Assembly: GCA_023423275.1 (NCBI GenBank) | Contig: JAFAFW010000045.1 | Location: 19,163 to 83,162 of the forward strand | Length of the DNA stretch: 64,000 nt | Origin: Pseudomonadota bacterium | Lineage (GTDB): Bacteria > Pseudomonadota > Alphaproteobacteria > Rhizobiales > Hyphomicrobiaceae | Direction: 5' to 3' | Shown here: positions 1 through 9,196 of the stretch, in pieces | Position numbering within the stretch: the first letter of the stretch is position 1 | How the letters are laid out: each line of letters begins with the position of its first letter | The notes under the pieces: generated by a model | What the model saw: only the letters and a program-made list of their open reading frames with translations | Told to the model about the DNA's origin: nothing | The model's database searches: none | Program-made: the position numbers and the translations under genes

Positions 1-621
1 CTCGACGTTTCCGACGAGGCAGCCTGGGCATCGGCACTCGCAACGACTGCGGACAAATTCGGCAAGCTCGATGTTCTGGTGAACAACGCGGGCATGTTCC
101 TTGCGCGCGACTTCGAGGAGGCGTCGCTGGAGGACTGGAACCGGCTGGTCGCCGTCAACATGACCGGCGTTTTTCTCGGAACAAAGCTCGCGGCGCCGAT
201 GCTGCGGGAAAGTGGACGTACGAGTCCTCATGGGAGTGCTATCGTCAATTTGTCGTCCATCGCAGGGATCGTCGGGTCCGCGCTCGATGCACTGTATTCG
301 ATGACCAAGGGTGGCGTGACGCTTTTCACGAAATCGACAGCGATCGCATTCGGCCGGAAAGGCGACCGTATCCGCGTGAATTCCGTCCATCCGGGTGTGA
401 TCGAAACCGACATGGGAAAGAAGACGTTGGGGCGGCGCGCCGAAGTGATGCCGGGCGCGTCCTATGATGCCGCAAAGCTGGCGACACAAGGCTTGCACCC
501 GCTCGGCCGCCTTGGCGAAGTGGACGATGTGGCGCGTGCGATCGTGTTCCTCGCCTCCGACGACGCCAAGTATATGACCGGCGCCGAACTCGTCGTCGAT
601 GGCGGGCTCACCGCTCAGTAA
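1..621 (+). CDS. SDR family oxidoreductase (5'-truncated by window edge)
   Basis: Classical short-chain dehydrogenase/reductase, a cytosolic NAD(P)-dependent alcohol/ketone oxidoreductase. The frame is open from base 1, so the start codon and the glycine-rich cofactor loop lie outside the window. Visible landmarks are NNAGM (the central-strand NNAG motif), NLSSIAG with the catalytic Ser, and LYSMTKGG, which supplies the YxxxK catalytic pair. The C-terminus reads FLASDDAKYMTGAELVVDGG, typical of the hydroxysteroid or glucose dehydrogenase-like branch. About 206 residues are visible, so some 45 are missing. It converges on the DUF296 gene with a 15-bp gap. Family assignment is firm; substrate cannot be told. 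Confidence 0.93.
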   Translation, partial: LDVSDEAAWASALATTADKFGKLDVLVNNAGMFLARDFEEASLEDWNRLVAVNMTGVFLGTKLAAPMLRESGRTSPHGSAIVNLSSIAGIVGSALDALYSMTKGGVTLFTKSTAIAFGRKGDRIRVNSVHPGVIETDMGKKTLGRRAEVMPGASYDAAKLATQGLHPLGRLGEVDDVARAIVFLASDDAKYMTGAELVVDGGLTAQ

Positions 622-636
622 GGGGGCGTGCTGCGA

Positions 637-1080
637 TCAGGCCTCGGGGCGGATCAGTGCAAGGCCACTCTCCGTGTCATGCACCTTGCGCAAGTGAGCC
701 GGTGACTCGGTCACGACAAGCTCGAGTGTCGGCCGTACGCGCGCCTTTGAGAGGTGGCCTGCGAGTGTCGTGCCGTCCCTTCGACCGAGAACAAGATGGA
801 TATGCAAGGCGCGCTTGCCGTCGGGTGCAAGTGCAACATCTCCGATGAGGGAGGCGACCTCGACCTGTTCGCTGACCGGGATGGGATGATATTTCTTTTC
901 CTCCCAGTCGAAATACGCGAGCTCGGCGTTGCTGAATGCGCCGATGCCTGAAAACTGAGCCGCGGTCAGTTGCTCGCGGTCGGCGAAGGCCTGCATGCAC
1001 TGCATGACTTCGTCGCCGGTCTGGAGCACAACGGCGAAGGTTCTCTGTCCGGCGTCTTCGTGGAGCAGCTTGCTCTGCAT
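637..1080 (-). CDS. PPC/DUF296 domain DNA-binding-like protein
   Basis: A 147-residue protein that is essentially one PPC (DUF296) domain, the fold found in plant AT-hook proteins and in stand-alone bacterial proteins of unclear role. Seen here: FSGIGAFSNAELAYFDWEEKKY, split across the first strands, then an LHIHLVLG segment with two His residues that in bacterial members help bind a metal, and GHLSKARVRPTLELVV near the end. A good ribosome site (GAGGGGA) lies 5 bases before the ATG. It is transcribed divergently from the metallophosphoesterase. Function is unassigned; bacterial homologues have been proposed to be DNA-binding or metal-binding. Confidence 0.85.
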   Translation of the reverse strand: MQSKLLHEDAGQRTFAVVLQTGDEVMQCMQAFADREQLTAAQFSGIGAFSNAELAYFDWEEKKYHPIPVSEQVEVASLIGDVALAPDGKRALHIHLVLGRRDGTTLAGHLSKARVRPTLELVVTESPAHLRKVHDTESGLALIRPEA

Positions 1081-1267
1081 ATCGTCCCCTCTGGCGCGGG
1101 ATATCTGTTGTCACAACCGGGGGCGCAAGCGGATGGTTCCGGGAACCAGCCGGTCGGATCTGCGCTGTAAGGGGTGAATTGCGTTCCGACTTCATCTCGA
1201 CCCGGCAGGCGACATGCCCCAACATGCAGAATCACGTCTCGATCAGCCGGACGAGGGGATATGCGCC

Positions 1268-3052
1268 ATGACAGGGTCGGACATGCGAACTGATCCGCGA
1301 TCGCAATCCACATCCCGATCGGAGCTTTTGGATCCCCGCCACGGCGATGCCGAAGACGACGCTTCGAGCACGAAGAAGAAATCGCTGTTTGCCCTGGCCG
1401 GAAGTATGTTGGCCGAGATCAGTCTGCCCAAGTTGCTCCTTGCCTGGGTCGTGACGATCGTGCTTCCCAGCATTCTGCTGGGTTTGGCGCCTCTGGTCGC
1501 AAGCGCTTGGCTGATCTCAGTGACGGACAAGCTTTCGGCGCTCGCCGGACTATGGACCTTGCTTGCGCTGCTGGCCGTCGCTGCGATCGGTGTGCTGGGA
1601 TGGCGTCCGCTGTGGCGAGAGGCGGAAACCAGCTTCTGGTCACTGAACGCCCTGGCAATCCAGCCGGCTTATGTCTTGTGCCGCGAGGGCCTGCGCCACG
1701 TGGCCGAGCGCATGTTCGATCATCATTTTACGCCCCAGCGGCGGGCCCACATGCGGGCGATCAGCGCAGCTGGCGCCGGTCTCATCCTGTGCGCCGTGGC
1801 CACGGCAGTCGCCCTCGCGGTATGGCCATCAACCCGCTGGACCGGCCTGATGGCGGATCTCTGGGATCCGTTCCGGCTGATCATGCCCGCGATTGCAAAT
1901 GCGGTTTTGATCGTGTCGGCCTACATGGCGTTGGCATCGCTTGCTTGGGGAATGGCCGATGCGACCATGGATCAACCCCTCGATTTCACGGAATTCGACA
2001 CCGCGGCGGAGGGGGCACGCGAATGGCGTGTTGCCCATTTGTCGGACGTTCACGTCGTTGGTGAACGCTATGGATTCCGCATCGAAAGCGGGCGAGCCGG
2101 GCCGCGCGGCAATGATCGGTTCGAGCATGTTCTCTCCCGCCTCGAAGCCATTCACACGGCCAGTCCACTCGATCTGATCCTGATCAGCGGAGACATGACG
2201 GATGCCGGCCGTTCCGCGGAGTGGGCGGAGTTTCTCGACGCCATGGCGCAATATCCGAACCTTGCCGCCCGCACGTTGATGCTTCCTGGCAATCATGACG
2301 TCAACATCATCGACCGGGAAAATCCGGCGCGTCTGGATTTGCCGTTCAGCCCGGAAAAGCGCCTGCGCCAGATCCGTGTGCTATCGGCGATGGCCCTTTT
2401 TCAAGGGGACCGGGTGCGCGTTTTCGATCACGGCAGACGCACGTTCCAGCGTTCCCTGAACGACGCACTGGAGCCGCACCGTGAGCTGATCTCGAAATTC
2501 GCCGATACCGGGGCATTCCTCTTGTCCGCAAAGCTCAACCGTCTGTGGGACGACGTGTTCCCGATGGTCGTTCCGCCTGACGTGGACGACGGGCTCGGCG
2601 TCGTGATCCTCAACTCGAACGCCGATACGCATTTCTCATTCACGAATGCGCTGGGCATGATTTCCGTCGAGCAGGCGCGCTGTCTTCTCGCAGTTGTCGG
2701 GGAATTTCCTCGAGCGCGCTGGATCGTGGCGCTACATCATCACCTGATCGAATACCCTATGCCGGTCAAAGCGTTCTCTGAACGCATCGGAACTGCCCTC
2801 GTCAACGGCACGTGGTTCGTTCGCGAGTTGAAATCGATTGGCGCGCGCGCAGTCGTGATGCACGGGCATCGCCACATCGATTGGATCGGCCACTGCGGTG
2901 CTGTCAGGATCGTGTCCGCGCCGTCGCCCGTGATGGGAGCGCTGGATGCTCAACCGACCCATTTCCTCATTCACACCCTGGCAGCCGGTGATGGCGGACG
3001 CCTTGACCTGCTGCATCCGGAGCGCATCGATCTTCCAGGGATAGAGCGATAG
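1268..3052 (+). CDS. Membrane-anchored calcineurin-like metallophosphoesterase
   Basis: Metal-dependent phosphoesterase with a membrane N-terminal half. Hydrophobic stretches suggest about four transmembrane segments before residue 240 (for example the segments beginning LLLAWVVTIVLP, LAGLWTLLALLA, AGLILCAVATAV and LIMPAIANAVLI). The catalytic domain follows with the ordered motifs of the superfamily: LSDVHV, ISGDMTD, LPGNHDVN, LHHHL and MHGHRHIDW, which supply the Asp, Asn and His metal ligands. I chose ATG 1268 because GAGGGG lies 9 bases upstream; an in-frame ATG at 1214 would add 18 residues. The substrate (phosphodiester, nucleotide or lipid) cannot be told. The membrane topology resembles enzymes acting on lipid or envelope substrates, which is inference. 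Confidence 0.88.
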   Translation: MTGSDMRTDPRSQSTSRSELLDPRHGDAEDDASSTKKKSLFALAGSMLAEISLPKLLLAWVVTIVLPSILLGLAPLVASAWLISVTDKLSALAGLWTLLALLAVAAIGVLGWRPLWREAETSFWSLNALAIQPAYVLCREGLRHVAERMFDHHFTPQRRAHMRAISAAGAGLILCAVATAVALAVWPSTRWTGLMADLWDPFRLIMPAIANAVLIVSAYMALASLAWGMADATMDQPLDFTEFDTAAEGAREWRVAHLSDVHVVGERYGFRIESGRAGPRGNDRFEHVLSRLEAIHTASPLDLILISGDMTDAGRSAEWAEFLDAMAQYPNLAARTLMLPGNHDVNIIDRENPARLDLPFSPEKRLRQIRVLSAMALFQGDRVRVFDHGRRTFQRSLNDALEPHRELISKFADTGAFLLSAKLNRLWDDVFPMVVPPDVDDGLGVVILNSNADTHFSFTNALGMISVEQARCLLAVVGEFPRARWIVALHHHLIEYPMPVKAFSERIGTALVNGTWFVRELKSIGARAVVMHGHRHIDWIGHCGAVRIVSAPSPVMGALDAQPTHFLIHTLAAGDGGRLDLLHPERIDLPGIER

Positions 3053-3060
3053 CGTGTGCT

Positions 3061-3633
3061 TCAGCTTTCGTTCGCCTGCCAGGCCATATAGCCGAGCGCC
3101 GCGCCTTCGCTGATCAGCGCGATGCCGAGCAGGACGCCGAGCAACCAGACGGCAGTGACGGGAATGCTCGCCCAAAGATAAAGCGCGAGTATGATGCCGA
3201 CGACACCGCTGGCGCAAACCCATCCCCAATTCGGAAATGGCCGGATGGTCAGAGCCAGTATGACCTTTGAAATCCCTTCGACCATGAACAGGACGATCAG
3301 CAGCAGTGTGAGGGTGAGAAGCCCTTCGGCCGGGTTGCGCAAGAACAGAAGGCCGACGATCACGAACAGCGCCACGGAAATCAGTTGTAGCCAGAAATGC
3401 GGCACGTGGGTCGCACCGATCAGGCTGATCCCCTGCACGATGCCGGCAACGATCATGAGCCAGCCCAGGAAGACGATCACGGCAACCGACGATACGACCG
3501 GATAGATCAATGCCAGGATGCCGGCGACCACCATCAGTGCGCCCTGGATCAGATACCAGAGCGAATGCCGTTTGACCGTATCGCGCATGGCCTCGCGCAT
3601 GATCTGGGCGGCTTCTTCGAGCGATGTGGCCAT
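3061..3633 (-). CDS. HdeD family (DUF308) membrane protein
   Basis: A 190-residue polytopic inner-membrane protein of the HdeD/DUF308 family, named after the E. coli acid-resistance membrane protein. After a short charged N-terminus (MATSLEEAAQIMREAM) there are about six hydrophobic helices in three pairs, the internal duplication typical of DUF308. Examples are ALMVVAGILALIYPVVSS and GVLLGIALISEGAALGYMAW. The start at 3633 fits the family N-terminus; the frame could be extended 29 residues upstream, but that stretch is not family-like. It is probably co-transcribed after the AI-2E-type transporter, from which it is separated by about 100 bases. Molecular function is unknown. Confidence 0.87.
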   Translation of the reverse strand: MATSLEEAAQIMREAMRDTVKRHSLWYLIQGALMVVAGILALIYPVVSSVAVIVFLGWLMIVAGIVQGISLIGATHVPHFWLQLISVALFVIVGLLFLRNPAEGLLTLTLLLIVLFMVEGISKVILALTIRPFPNWGWVCASGVVGIILALYLWASIPVTAVWLLGVLLGIALISEGAALGYMAWQANES

Positions 3634-3732
3634 GACCGAACTCCATCCCGCGGATATCAAAACGTGCAACGCGAGGAGAAAGTGGTGCGTTCCGCTGGCG
3701 TTCCGGTCACCGGCTGCCAACTTGCAAAAAGG

Positions 3733-4782
3733 TTAGCGGATTTCCCTGGCATCAAGCGCGGCTGGTGGTGCATCGGCGAGCAAGTGCGCCAGCCAGTAAC
3801 CGCTCGGGTGCTGCGCACAGAACGTCAGGATGGCAATGGTAATCGGAACGCCGATGAACGCGCCGAAAATACCCCAAATGAAACTCCAGAAGAAAACCGC
3901 GAAAAGAACGACGAGCGGCGACATCGAAAGCGCGCTTCCGGAAACCCGGGGCTCGATATAGCTGCCGATAATGAATTGCACGATGTTAAGGCAAACAAAG
4001 ACACCGACGACCGCTTGCCATGTTCCAAGCTGGACAATTGCAAACAGTGTCGGGAATACCGTCGCAATGAATGGCCCGATAAACGGCACGTAGTTGAGCA
4101 CGAAGGCGATGACACCCCATTCGGCCGCGAACGGGAGGCCGAACGCCGTCGCCGCAAGCCATACAAACAACCCCGTCAGGATGCTCATCTGCGTGCGTAC
4201 GAGCATGTATTTTCTGAATTTCGCGGCGGTTTTTGCGCTCCCGTCCCGGAGTACGCGCGCCGCGTCGCGATTGCTCAGTGTTTCGATCTTGCGCCGCATG
4301 TCGTCGACTTCGAGAAGCCCCAGAATGACGTAAACGAGGGCAATCAGCCAAAAGCTCATCGTCGTGTTCAAGAGACCGGTGACCTGCTGGACGGTTCTCA
4401 AAATCCAGGCGGTATTGAAATGCTCGGTCCACAGACCGGAGATGGATATGCCGTGCCCCTCCAGCCAGGCAACCGCTTGATTGTAAAAAACCTGAAAGCG
4501 ATCTGCATCGGTCACCATTCCGCGCCCCACCCGGCCGAACGCCCAGACGACGAGTGACATCAGCGCAAAGAAAACGACCATCGTGACCAGAACGCAGATC
4601 GCCAGCGCCAGCAGCTTCGGCATGCGTGCTTGCAGGCTTTCCTGCAACGGCCAGACGAGGGCAATGATGAAGAGCGCCAGGGCGACGGGTGCAAATACAG
4701 CGCTGGCGGCCGAAAGCCCCCAGAACAGCGCGACGGCTGCCACGATCCCGAGCATTGCCTTGAGTTGCCGATCAGAGGCCAT
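3733..4782 (-). CDS. AI-2E family transporter (PerM/YdiK type)
   Basis: A 349-residue inner-membrane protein of the AI-2E/PerM family. It shows the usual arrangement: a paired N-terminal helix block (LGIVAAVALFWGLSAASAVFAPVALALFI), a soluble middle with an amphipathic helix region, then hydrophobic helices including GVIAFVLNYVPFIGPFIATVFPTL, split here as the family's conserved NYVPFIGP core. The C-terminus contains SGSALSMSPLVVLFAVFFW. ATG 4782 is preceded by AAGGAAGG at good spacing; a longer frame exists but has no ribosome site. Members export varied small molecules or act as Na+/H+ antiporters, so no substrate is claimed. Confidence 0.9.
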   Translation of the reverse strand: MASDRQLKAMLGIVAAVALFWGLSAASAVFAPVALALFIIALVWPLQESLQARMPKLLALAICVLVTMVVFFALMSLVVWAFGRVGRGMVTDADRFQVFYNQAVAWLEGHGISISGLWTEHFNTAWILRTVQQVTGLLNTTMSFWLIALVYVILGLLEVDDMRRKIETLSNRDAARVLRDGSAKTAAKFRKYMLVRTQMSILTGLFVWLAATAFGLPFAAEWGVIAFVLNYVPFIGPFIATVFPTLFAIVQLGTWQAVVGVFVCLNIVQFIIGSYIEPRVSGSALSMSPLVVLFAVFFWSFIWGIFGAFIGVPITIAILTFCAQHPSGYWLAHLLADAPPAALDAREIR

Positions 4783-4896
4783 CTGCAGACCTTCCTTATT
4801 TCGCAGCGCCGTCGTTGCGTCCCTATATATACGACGGGTTGCGGGGGCGTTTACTCCGGGATGGAGCTTAAAACGCCTTAGGTGTGGAAAGTCACA

Positions 4897-5940
4897 ATGC
4901 GAGCGAAAGCCGGACGCAAAACACGACGCAGCCCCGTTCGGATCGACCTCGCCCTGCAAGGCGGCGGTGCGCACGGTGCATTCACCTGGGGTGTGCTCGA
5001 CAGGCTTCTCGAAGAAAGCTGGCTACGGATCGACGGAATTTCCGGCACGTCGGCAGGCGCCATGAATGCGGCCGCGCTGGCTTTCGGCTATGCGAGAGGG
5101 GGACCGGAAGAAGCCCGTTTGGCGCTGGAGGGCTTCTGGCGAAAGGTCTCGCAGGCGGCGCTGTATAGTCCGTTTCGGCGTGGCCCGATCGACGTCCTGC
5201 TGGGGCGATGGACCCTCGACCATTCCCCGCTGTTTATGGCAATGGATATGATGGCGCGTGTGTTCTCACCCTATGATCTCAATCCGGGCGGCATAAACCC
5301 GCTGCATGATATCCTCGCCGGTGCGATCGATTTCACGCAGTTGTCGGACGGCCCGATCAAACTGTTCGTTACGGCGACCAATGTGCGCACTGGCAAGGGG
5401 CGGGTGTTTCGGAATGGTGAGCTGTCGCCCGATGTCCTTCTGGCTTCGGCATGTCTGCCGACGTTGTTTCAGGCCGTGGAGATCGATGGCGAGGCCTACT
5501 GGGACGGCGGTTACGCGGGCAACCCGACCATCACGCCGTTGGTCCGCGAATGCCAATCGCACGACACCATCCTGGTCCAGATCAATCCTGTCGAACGTCC
5601 GGGAACGCCAAAAGGCGCGCGGGACATTCTCAATCGTCTCAACGAAGTTTCATTCAATGCCGTGTTGCTGAAAGAGCTGCGCATGGTAGCGCTTCTCAAC
5701 AAGATCGCGGACCCCGGAAACGATGAGGGCGCGCGCTGGGCGGCGATGCGGATCCATCGCATTGCCAGCGACCTGATGACGGAGCTGGGCTATTCCTCGA
5801 AGCTGAACGCCGAATGGGAGTTTCTGATCATGCTGCGCGACCAGGGCAGGATCGCAGCGGAAGAATTTCTCGGGGACCATGGCGACTGCCTCGGAACAAG
5901 ATCGTCGCTCGATCTGGATATCCTGCTGCAAGGCGTATGA
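4897..5940 (+). CDS. Patatin-like phospholipase
   Basis: A 347-residue patatin-fold lipid acyl hydrolase. The oxyanion loop QGGGAHG is at residues 21-27, the nucleophile elbow G-T-S-A-G puts the catalytic Ser at residue 52, and the dyad Asp is in WDGGYAGN (Asp at about residue 203). All catalytic elements are intact. ATG 4897 has GGAAAG 7 bases upstream; GTG 4882 is an in-frame alternative. There is no signal peptide, so it probably acts on the inner leaflet or in the cytoplasm. It is transcribed divergently from the AI-2E-type transporter. Similar short patatins occur widely in Hyphomicrobiales; the physiological lipid substrate is unknown. Confidence 0.92.
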   Translation: MRAKAGRKTRRSPVRIDLALQGGGAHGAFTWGVLDRLLEESWLRIDGISGTSAGAMNAAALAFGYARGGPEEARLALEGFWRKVSQAALYSPFRRGPIDVLLGRWTLDHSPLFMAMDMMARVFSPYDLNPGGINPLHDILAGAIDFTQLSDGPIKLFVTATNVRTGKGRVFRNGELSPDVLLASACLPTLFQAVEIDGEAYWDGGYAGNPTITPLVRECQSHDTILVQINPVERPGTPKGARDILNRLNEVSFNAVLLKELRMVALLNKIADPGNDEGARWAAMRIHRIASDLMTELGYSSKLNAEWEFLIMLRDQGRIAAEEFLGDHGDCLGTRSSLDLDILLQGV

Positions 5941-5953
5941 ATAGGCTGCCGCC

Positions 5954-6445
5954 CTAACGCCCCCACAGCTCGCACGCCGCCAGCGTGAACAGCACCGAGG
6001 CGGCCGCACAGGCCACGGTGCGCACGTGATTCCAGCGGGTCCACACGTCGAGATATTTCGACCAGACGGTGGCCGCACCCGCATCGGCCGGGTTCGTTGC
6101 CGCAAGCGTGTTGTTCAGCGGAACATTCCAGACGATCGTCACGATAATGCAGCCGGCGATATAAAGCACGGCGGCGGCGATCAGATAGCCGCTGCCCCGG
6201 GCCAGCCCGTCGAAGAGTGCAGTGCCGGCAAGGATCAGCCCGATCAGTGCCGTGCCGAAGAATGGAACGAAAAACCAGGGATTGAGGATCACCTGGTTGA
6301 TCGTCTGCATGGCGGCGATGCCTTGCGGCGCAGGAAGCCGTCCGAACGACTTCATGATCACGACGGAGAAGACGAAAAACAGACCCGCCATCAGGCCGGC
6401 GCCAAGCGAGGCGGATAGCGTCAATATGAGCTGCAACATAGGCAT
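5954..6445 (-). CDS. DUF1772 domain membrane protein
   Basis: A 163-residue membrane protein of the DUF1772 (anthrone-oxygenase-like) family. Four hydrophobic segments are visible, beginning LILTLSASLGAGLMAGLFF, FFVPFFGTALIGLILAG, LIAAAVLYIAGCIIVTIVW and ASVLFTLAACELWG. Between the last two lies the family hallmark NVPLNNTLA followed by a WxxYLDVWTRWNHVRT stretch. Start at 6445 (MPMLQ) has GGCGG upstream; the frame extends further but enters the upstream VOC gene. It lies 25 bases after the VOC gene on the same strand, so the two are probably co-transcribed. Function is unknown. Confidence 0.85.
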   Translation of the reverse strand: MPMLQLILTLSASLGAGLMAGLFFVFSVVIMKSFGRLPAPQGIAAMQTINQVILNPWFFVPFFGTALIGLILAGTALFDGLARGSGYLIAAAVLYIAGCIIVTIVWNVPLNNTLAATNPADAGAATVWSKYLDVWTRWNHVRTVACAAASVLFTLAACELWGR

Positions 6446-6470
6446 CGCGTTTCCGCCTCTGCGAGGATGA

Positions 6471-6890
6471 TCACGCGTCCGGCTGCGCCATGGACCACAT
6501 GACGCCGAACGGGTCGCGAAGCTGACCGTAGCGATCGCCCCAGAACATCTTCTGAAGCGGCAGCACAATCTCAGCCCCGGCATCGACGGCACGTTTCCAC
6601 CAAGCATCCACGTCATCGACCTTCAGGTGCAAGGTATAACCCGCAGGGTCCTGGTGAGCATGGCCGTGCTCGGGATAAAAGTCGCACAGCATCAGGGAAC
6701 CGCCGTTGACATGCAGATGGACGTGCATGGTGCGGCCCTTTTCATCCGGTGGCTGGCGGAACACTTCGCGTGCTCCGAAGGCTTTTCCGTAAAACTCGGC
6801 TGCCGCGATGGCCCCGTTCACCGAGAGATATGGGACGACGCCACCAAGAACGTCGGGCTGTTCGGTGGGCGCAGATGATGTACTCGCCAT
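6471..6890 (-). CDS. VOC family protein (PhnB/glyoxalase-like)
   Basis: A 139-residue vicinal-oxygen-chelate protein. It has two beta-alpha-beta-beta-beta modules: VVPYLSVNGAIAAAEFYGKAF at the start and YTLHLKVDDVDAWWKRAV in the second half, ending in WGDRYGQLRDPFGVMWSMA, the classic C-terminal strand of PhnB/YdhR-like VOC proteins. The start at 6890 is supported by GGAGG 7 bases upstream. It precedes the DUF1772 gene and is likely in the same transcript. VOC members include isomerases, dioxygenases and resistance proteins; this one has no feature fixing a reaction. Confidence 0.9.
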   Translation of the reverse strand: MASTSSAPTEQPDVLGGVVPYLSVNGAIAAAEFYGKAFGAREVFRQPPDEKGRTMHVHLHVNGGSLMLCDFYPEHGHAHQDPAGYTLHLKVDDVDAWWKRAVDAGAEIVLPLQKMFWGDRYGQLRDPFGVMWSMAQPDA

Positions 6891-7074
6891 AGGGCATCCT
6901 CCGGTTGACATGTGCTTCCGATCGGGTGCCGGAGCTCCTTGCCACAACGCGACTGGAACTTCGACTGGCCCAAGGACGCCGCAGACCATGCGGTGGCCGA
7001 CATTCGGGAGATAATTTTTTTAGTGCGGCGGATTTGTGCCGGATGGGACTTGGCGGGAGAGGCCGGCGCCTCGA

Positions 7075-8793
7075 CTATTGCCCGTTTGCATCACGCGATG
7101 CGGATCGCCAATGGGCAACCGCCAGTTCCGGTGTCGAGGCATACCGCACCAGGGGTTTGCGCAGTCCGGCTACAAGGAGCGTTCGGCGCACCCTCTTGTT
7201 TGCCCCCGCGAAGTAGACCTGCGTGCCAGAGTGACAGAGTTTGTGCGCAAACCCTTCAAGCACTTTGGCGGCAGAACTGTCGACGAGCGGCACGTCGGAA
7301 AAATCGAGCACGAAGAGCTTTGGATGCTCGCCGATACGATCAAGGGCATTGCTGACAGCGGATGCAGCACCGAAGAAAAAGGCGCCGGATATCCGATACA
7401 GGACGATATCGTCGTTGAACCTCTGCGGATCGTAACTGGTCCGGGCCGTGCCGACGGTGTCGGCCTCGTCCTCCATCACGACGCGTTGCCCGGTTTCGAC
7501 TTCGACCGCCTCGGCCATGCGATGGAGGAAGACGAACGCGCCAAGGGTGACGCCAACGCCGATGGCAATGGTCAGGTCTTCGAAGATCGTCAGCAGGAAG
7601 GTCGCCAGCAGCACCGCGGCATCCGCCCAGGACGACCGCAAGAGGCTCCAGAACTCTTCCTTCTCGGCCATGTTCCAGGCCACGATGGCGAGAACGCCGC
7701 CAAGGCTCGCGAGCGGGATGTAGGCCGCCAAAGGCGCCGCGACGAGCATGAACAACAGAATATACAACGCATGCATGATACCAGAGATTGGCCCGCACGC
7801 GCCGGAGCGGACGTTGGTCGCCGTACGGGCGATGGTTCCCGTGACGCACATTCCGCCGAACGTCACCGCGGCGATGTTGGCGGTGCCCTGGGCAACCAGC
7901 TCGCAGTTCGAACGATGCTTCCGGCCCGTCATGCCATCCGCAACGACGGCCGAAAGCAGAGATTCGATCGCGCCCAGCAAGGCAATCGCGATTGCATCCG
8001 GGAACACGGCCTGGATCTTCGCAAGATCGAAGGCTGGTAGCGATGGTGCCGGCAAAGTGCGTGGAACGCCGCCGAACCGGCTGCCAATGGTGGCCACGTC
8101 GAGATTGAAAAGAAAGGTCAGCAGGGCCGTCACGCCAACGGCGATCAGCAGTCCCGGCCATTTAGGCCGATAGCGCCGCAGGCCGAGAATGATGACGATC
8201 GCCAGTAGCGAAAGCCCGACCGTCGCCGGCCTGATGGTGTGGATGTTCTCGGCGATCGCGCCGATCTTGGGAAGCAGAGCGGCCGGTTCCTTGATGATGT
8301 GGAGGCCGAGTAATTCTTTGATCTGGCTTGCAAATATGATGACGGCGATGCCAGCGGTGAAGCCCACGGTGACGGGAAACGGGATGTATTTGATGTATGT
8401 GCCGAGCCGGAGATAGCCGACGGCGATCATCATGACGCCCGCCATCATCGTCGCCAGGACCAATCCGTCATAGCCGTGGCGCTCGACGATGGTCGCAATG
8501 AGGACGATGAACGCACCGGCCGGCCCGCCGATCTGGAACCGGCTGCCGCCAAGCGCTGAAATCAGGAAACCGCCGATGATCGCCGTGTAGAGCCCCTTGT
8601 CAGGGGAGAGGCCGGAGCCGATGGCGATGGCCATCGATAGCGGCAACGCGACGATCGCGACGGTCAATCCGGCAATTGCGTCGGCCCGGAACTGTGGCCA
8701 GCCATATCCTTCACGCAGGATGGTGACGAGTTTCGGCGTGAACAGCTCTGCAAAGCTGGGGGCACTCAGCCTACGGGTCGTAGACGCGTCCAT
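7075..8793 (-). CDS. SulP family inorganic anion transporter with STAS domain
   Basis: A 572-residue SLC26/SulP permease. Residues of about 25-420 form the multi-helix transporter, opening with AIAGLTVAIVALPLSMAIAIGSG, the conserved first-helix region, and containing GGPAGAFIVLIATI and VTVGFTAGIAVIIFASQIK. Residues of about 445-560 form a cytoplasmic STAS domain (YRISGAFFFGAAS, VLDFSDVPLVDSSAAKVLEG). Family members carry sulfate, bicarbonate or C4-dicarboxylates; nothing here decides among them. It lies 80 bases downstream of a small XRE regulator gene on the same strand, an arrangement suggesting local control. Confidence 0.94.
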   Translation of the reverse strand: MDASTTRRLSAPSFAELFTPKLVTILREGYGWPQFRADAIAGLTVAIVALPLSMAIAIGSGLSPDKGLYTAIIGGFLISALGGSRFQIGGPAGAFIVLIATIVERHGYDGLVLATMMAGVMMIAVGYLRLGTYIKYIPFPVTVGFTAGIAVIIFASQIKELLGLHIIKEPAALLPKIGAIAENIHTIRPATVGLSLLAIVIILGLRRYRPKWPGLLIAVGVTALLTFLFNLDVATIGSRFGGVPRTLPAPSLPAFDLAKIQAVFPDAIAIALLGAIESLLSAVVADGMTGRKHRSNCELVAQGTANIAAVTFGGMCVTGTIARTATNVRSGACGPISGIMHALYILLFMLVAAPLAAYIPLASLGGVLAIVAWNMAEKEEFWSLLRSSWADAAVLLATFLLTIFEDLTIAIGVGVTLGAFVFLHRMAEAVEVETGQRVVMEDEADTVGTARTSYDPQRFNDDIVLYRISGAFFFGAASAVSNALDRIGEHPKLFVLDFSDVPLVDSSAAKVLEGFAHKLCHSGTQVYFAGANKRVRRTLLVAGLRKPLVRYASTPELAVAHWRSASRDANGQ

Positions 8794-8873
8794 GAGTCTC
8801 CGTCTCCTGGGAGAGGGAGCGGCGGTACCGTCGGCTCATTCGTCGGCGCTCACCGTCGCGGGTCAGTCGAGAT

Positions 8874-9176
8874 TTAACGTTTCCTCCGACGGGCGGCTTG
8901 GCCTGGAGGTTCGGCGGTCATGGTGACGGCTGAACTCTTGAAGCGCACGCCACGCCCCATCCCGTGGCTTGGCGTGTTCTCTCCGATCAATTCAACGCCC
9001 GCGCGATCGAACGCCTGCACAACTTTCATCAGGGTATCGACAACGCCTCTGACATTGCCCTGGCTCGCTTCCATGCGCTGGATCGTTGGAAGGGAAACGT
9101 CGGCGAGGTCCGCCAGTGTTTGCTGGTCGATCCCGAGCAGCGCCCGGGCAGCCCGCATCTGCGCGGCGGTGATCAT
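8874..9176 (-). CDS. XRE-family HTH regulator, probable local regulator of SulP
   Basis: A 100-residue DNA-binding protein. Residues 3-57 are a single XRE helix-turn-helix (MRAARALLGIDQQTLADLAD followed by VSLPTIQRMEAS). A short tail (FDRAGVELIGENTPSHGMG, GVRFKS) and a basic C-terminus (RRRKR) follow. No sensor domain is seen. The gene sits directly upstream of the SulP transporter on the same strand, and a strong dyad lies 21-51 bases upstream of its start. This suggests autoregulation and co-regulation with the transporter. The ligand or signal is unknown. Confidence 0.88.
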   Translation of the reverse strand: MITAAQMRAARALLGIDQQTLADLADVSLPTIQRMEASQGNVRGVVDTLMKVVQAFDRAGVELIGENTPSHGMGRGVRFKSSAVTMTAEPPGQAARRRKR

Positions 9177-9196
9177 CTGGGTTCATCGTTCATGAC

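Noticed and set aside
3397..4557. Long plus-strand frame of 386 codons antisense to the HdeD-like and AI-2E-type genes
   Set aside because: Arg/Asp/His-rich translation with no domain; the opposite strand has clear membrane-protein families with ribosome sites.
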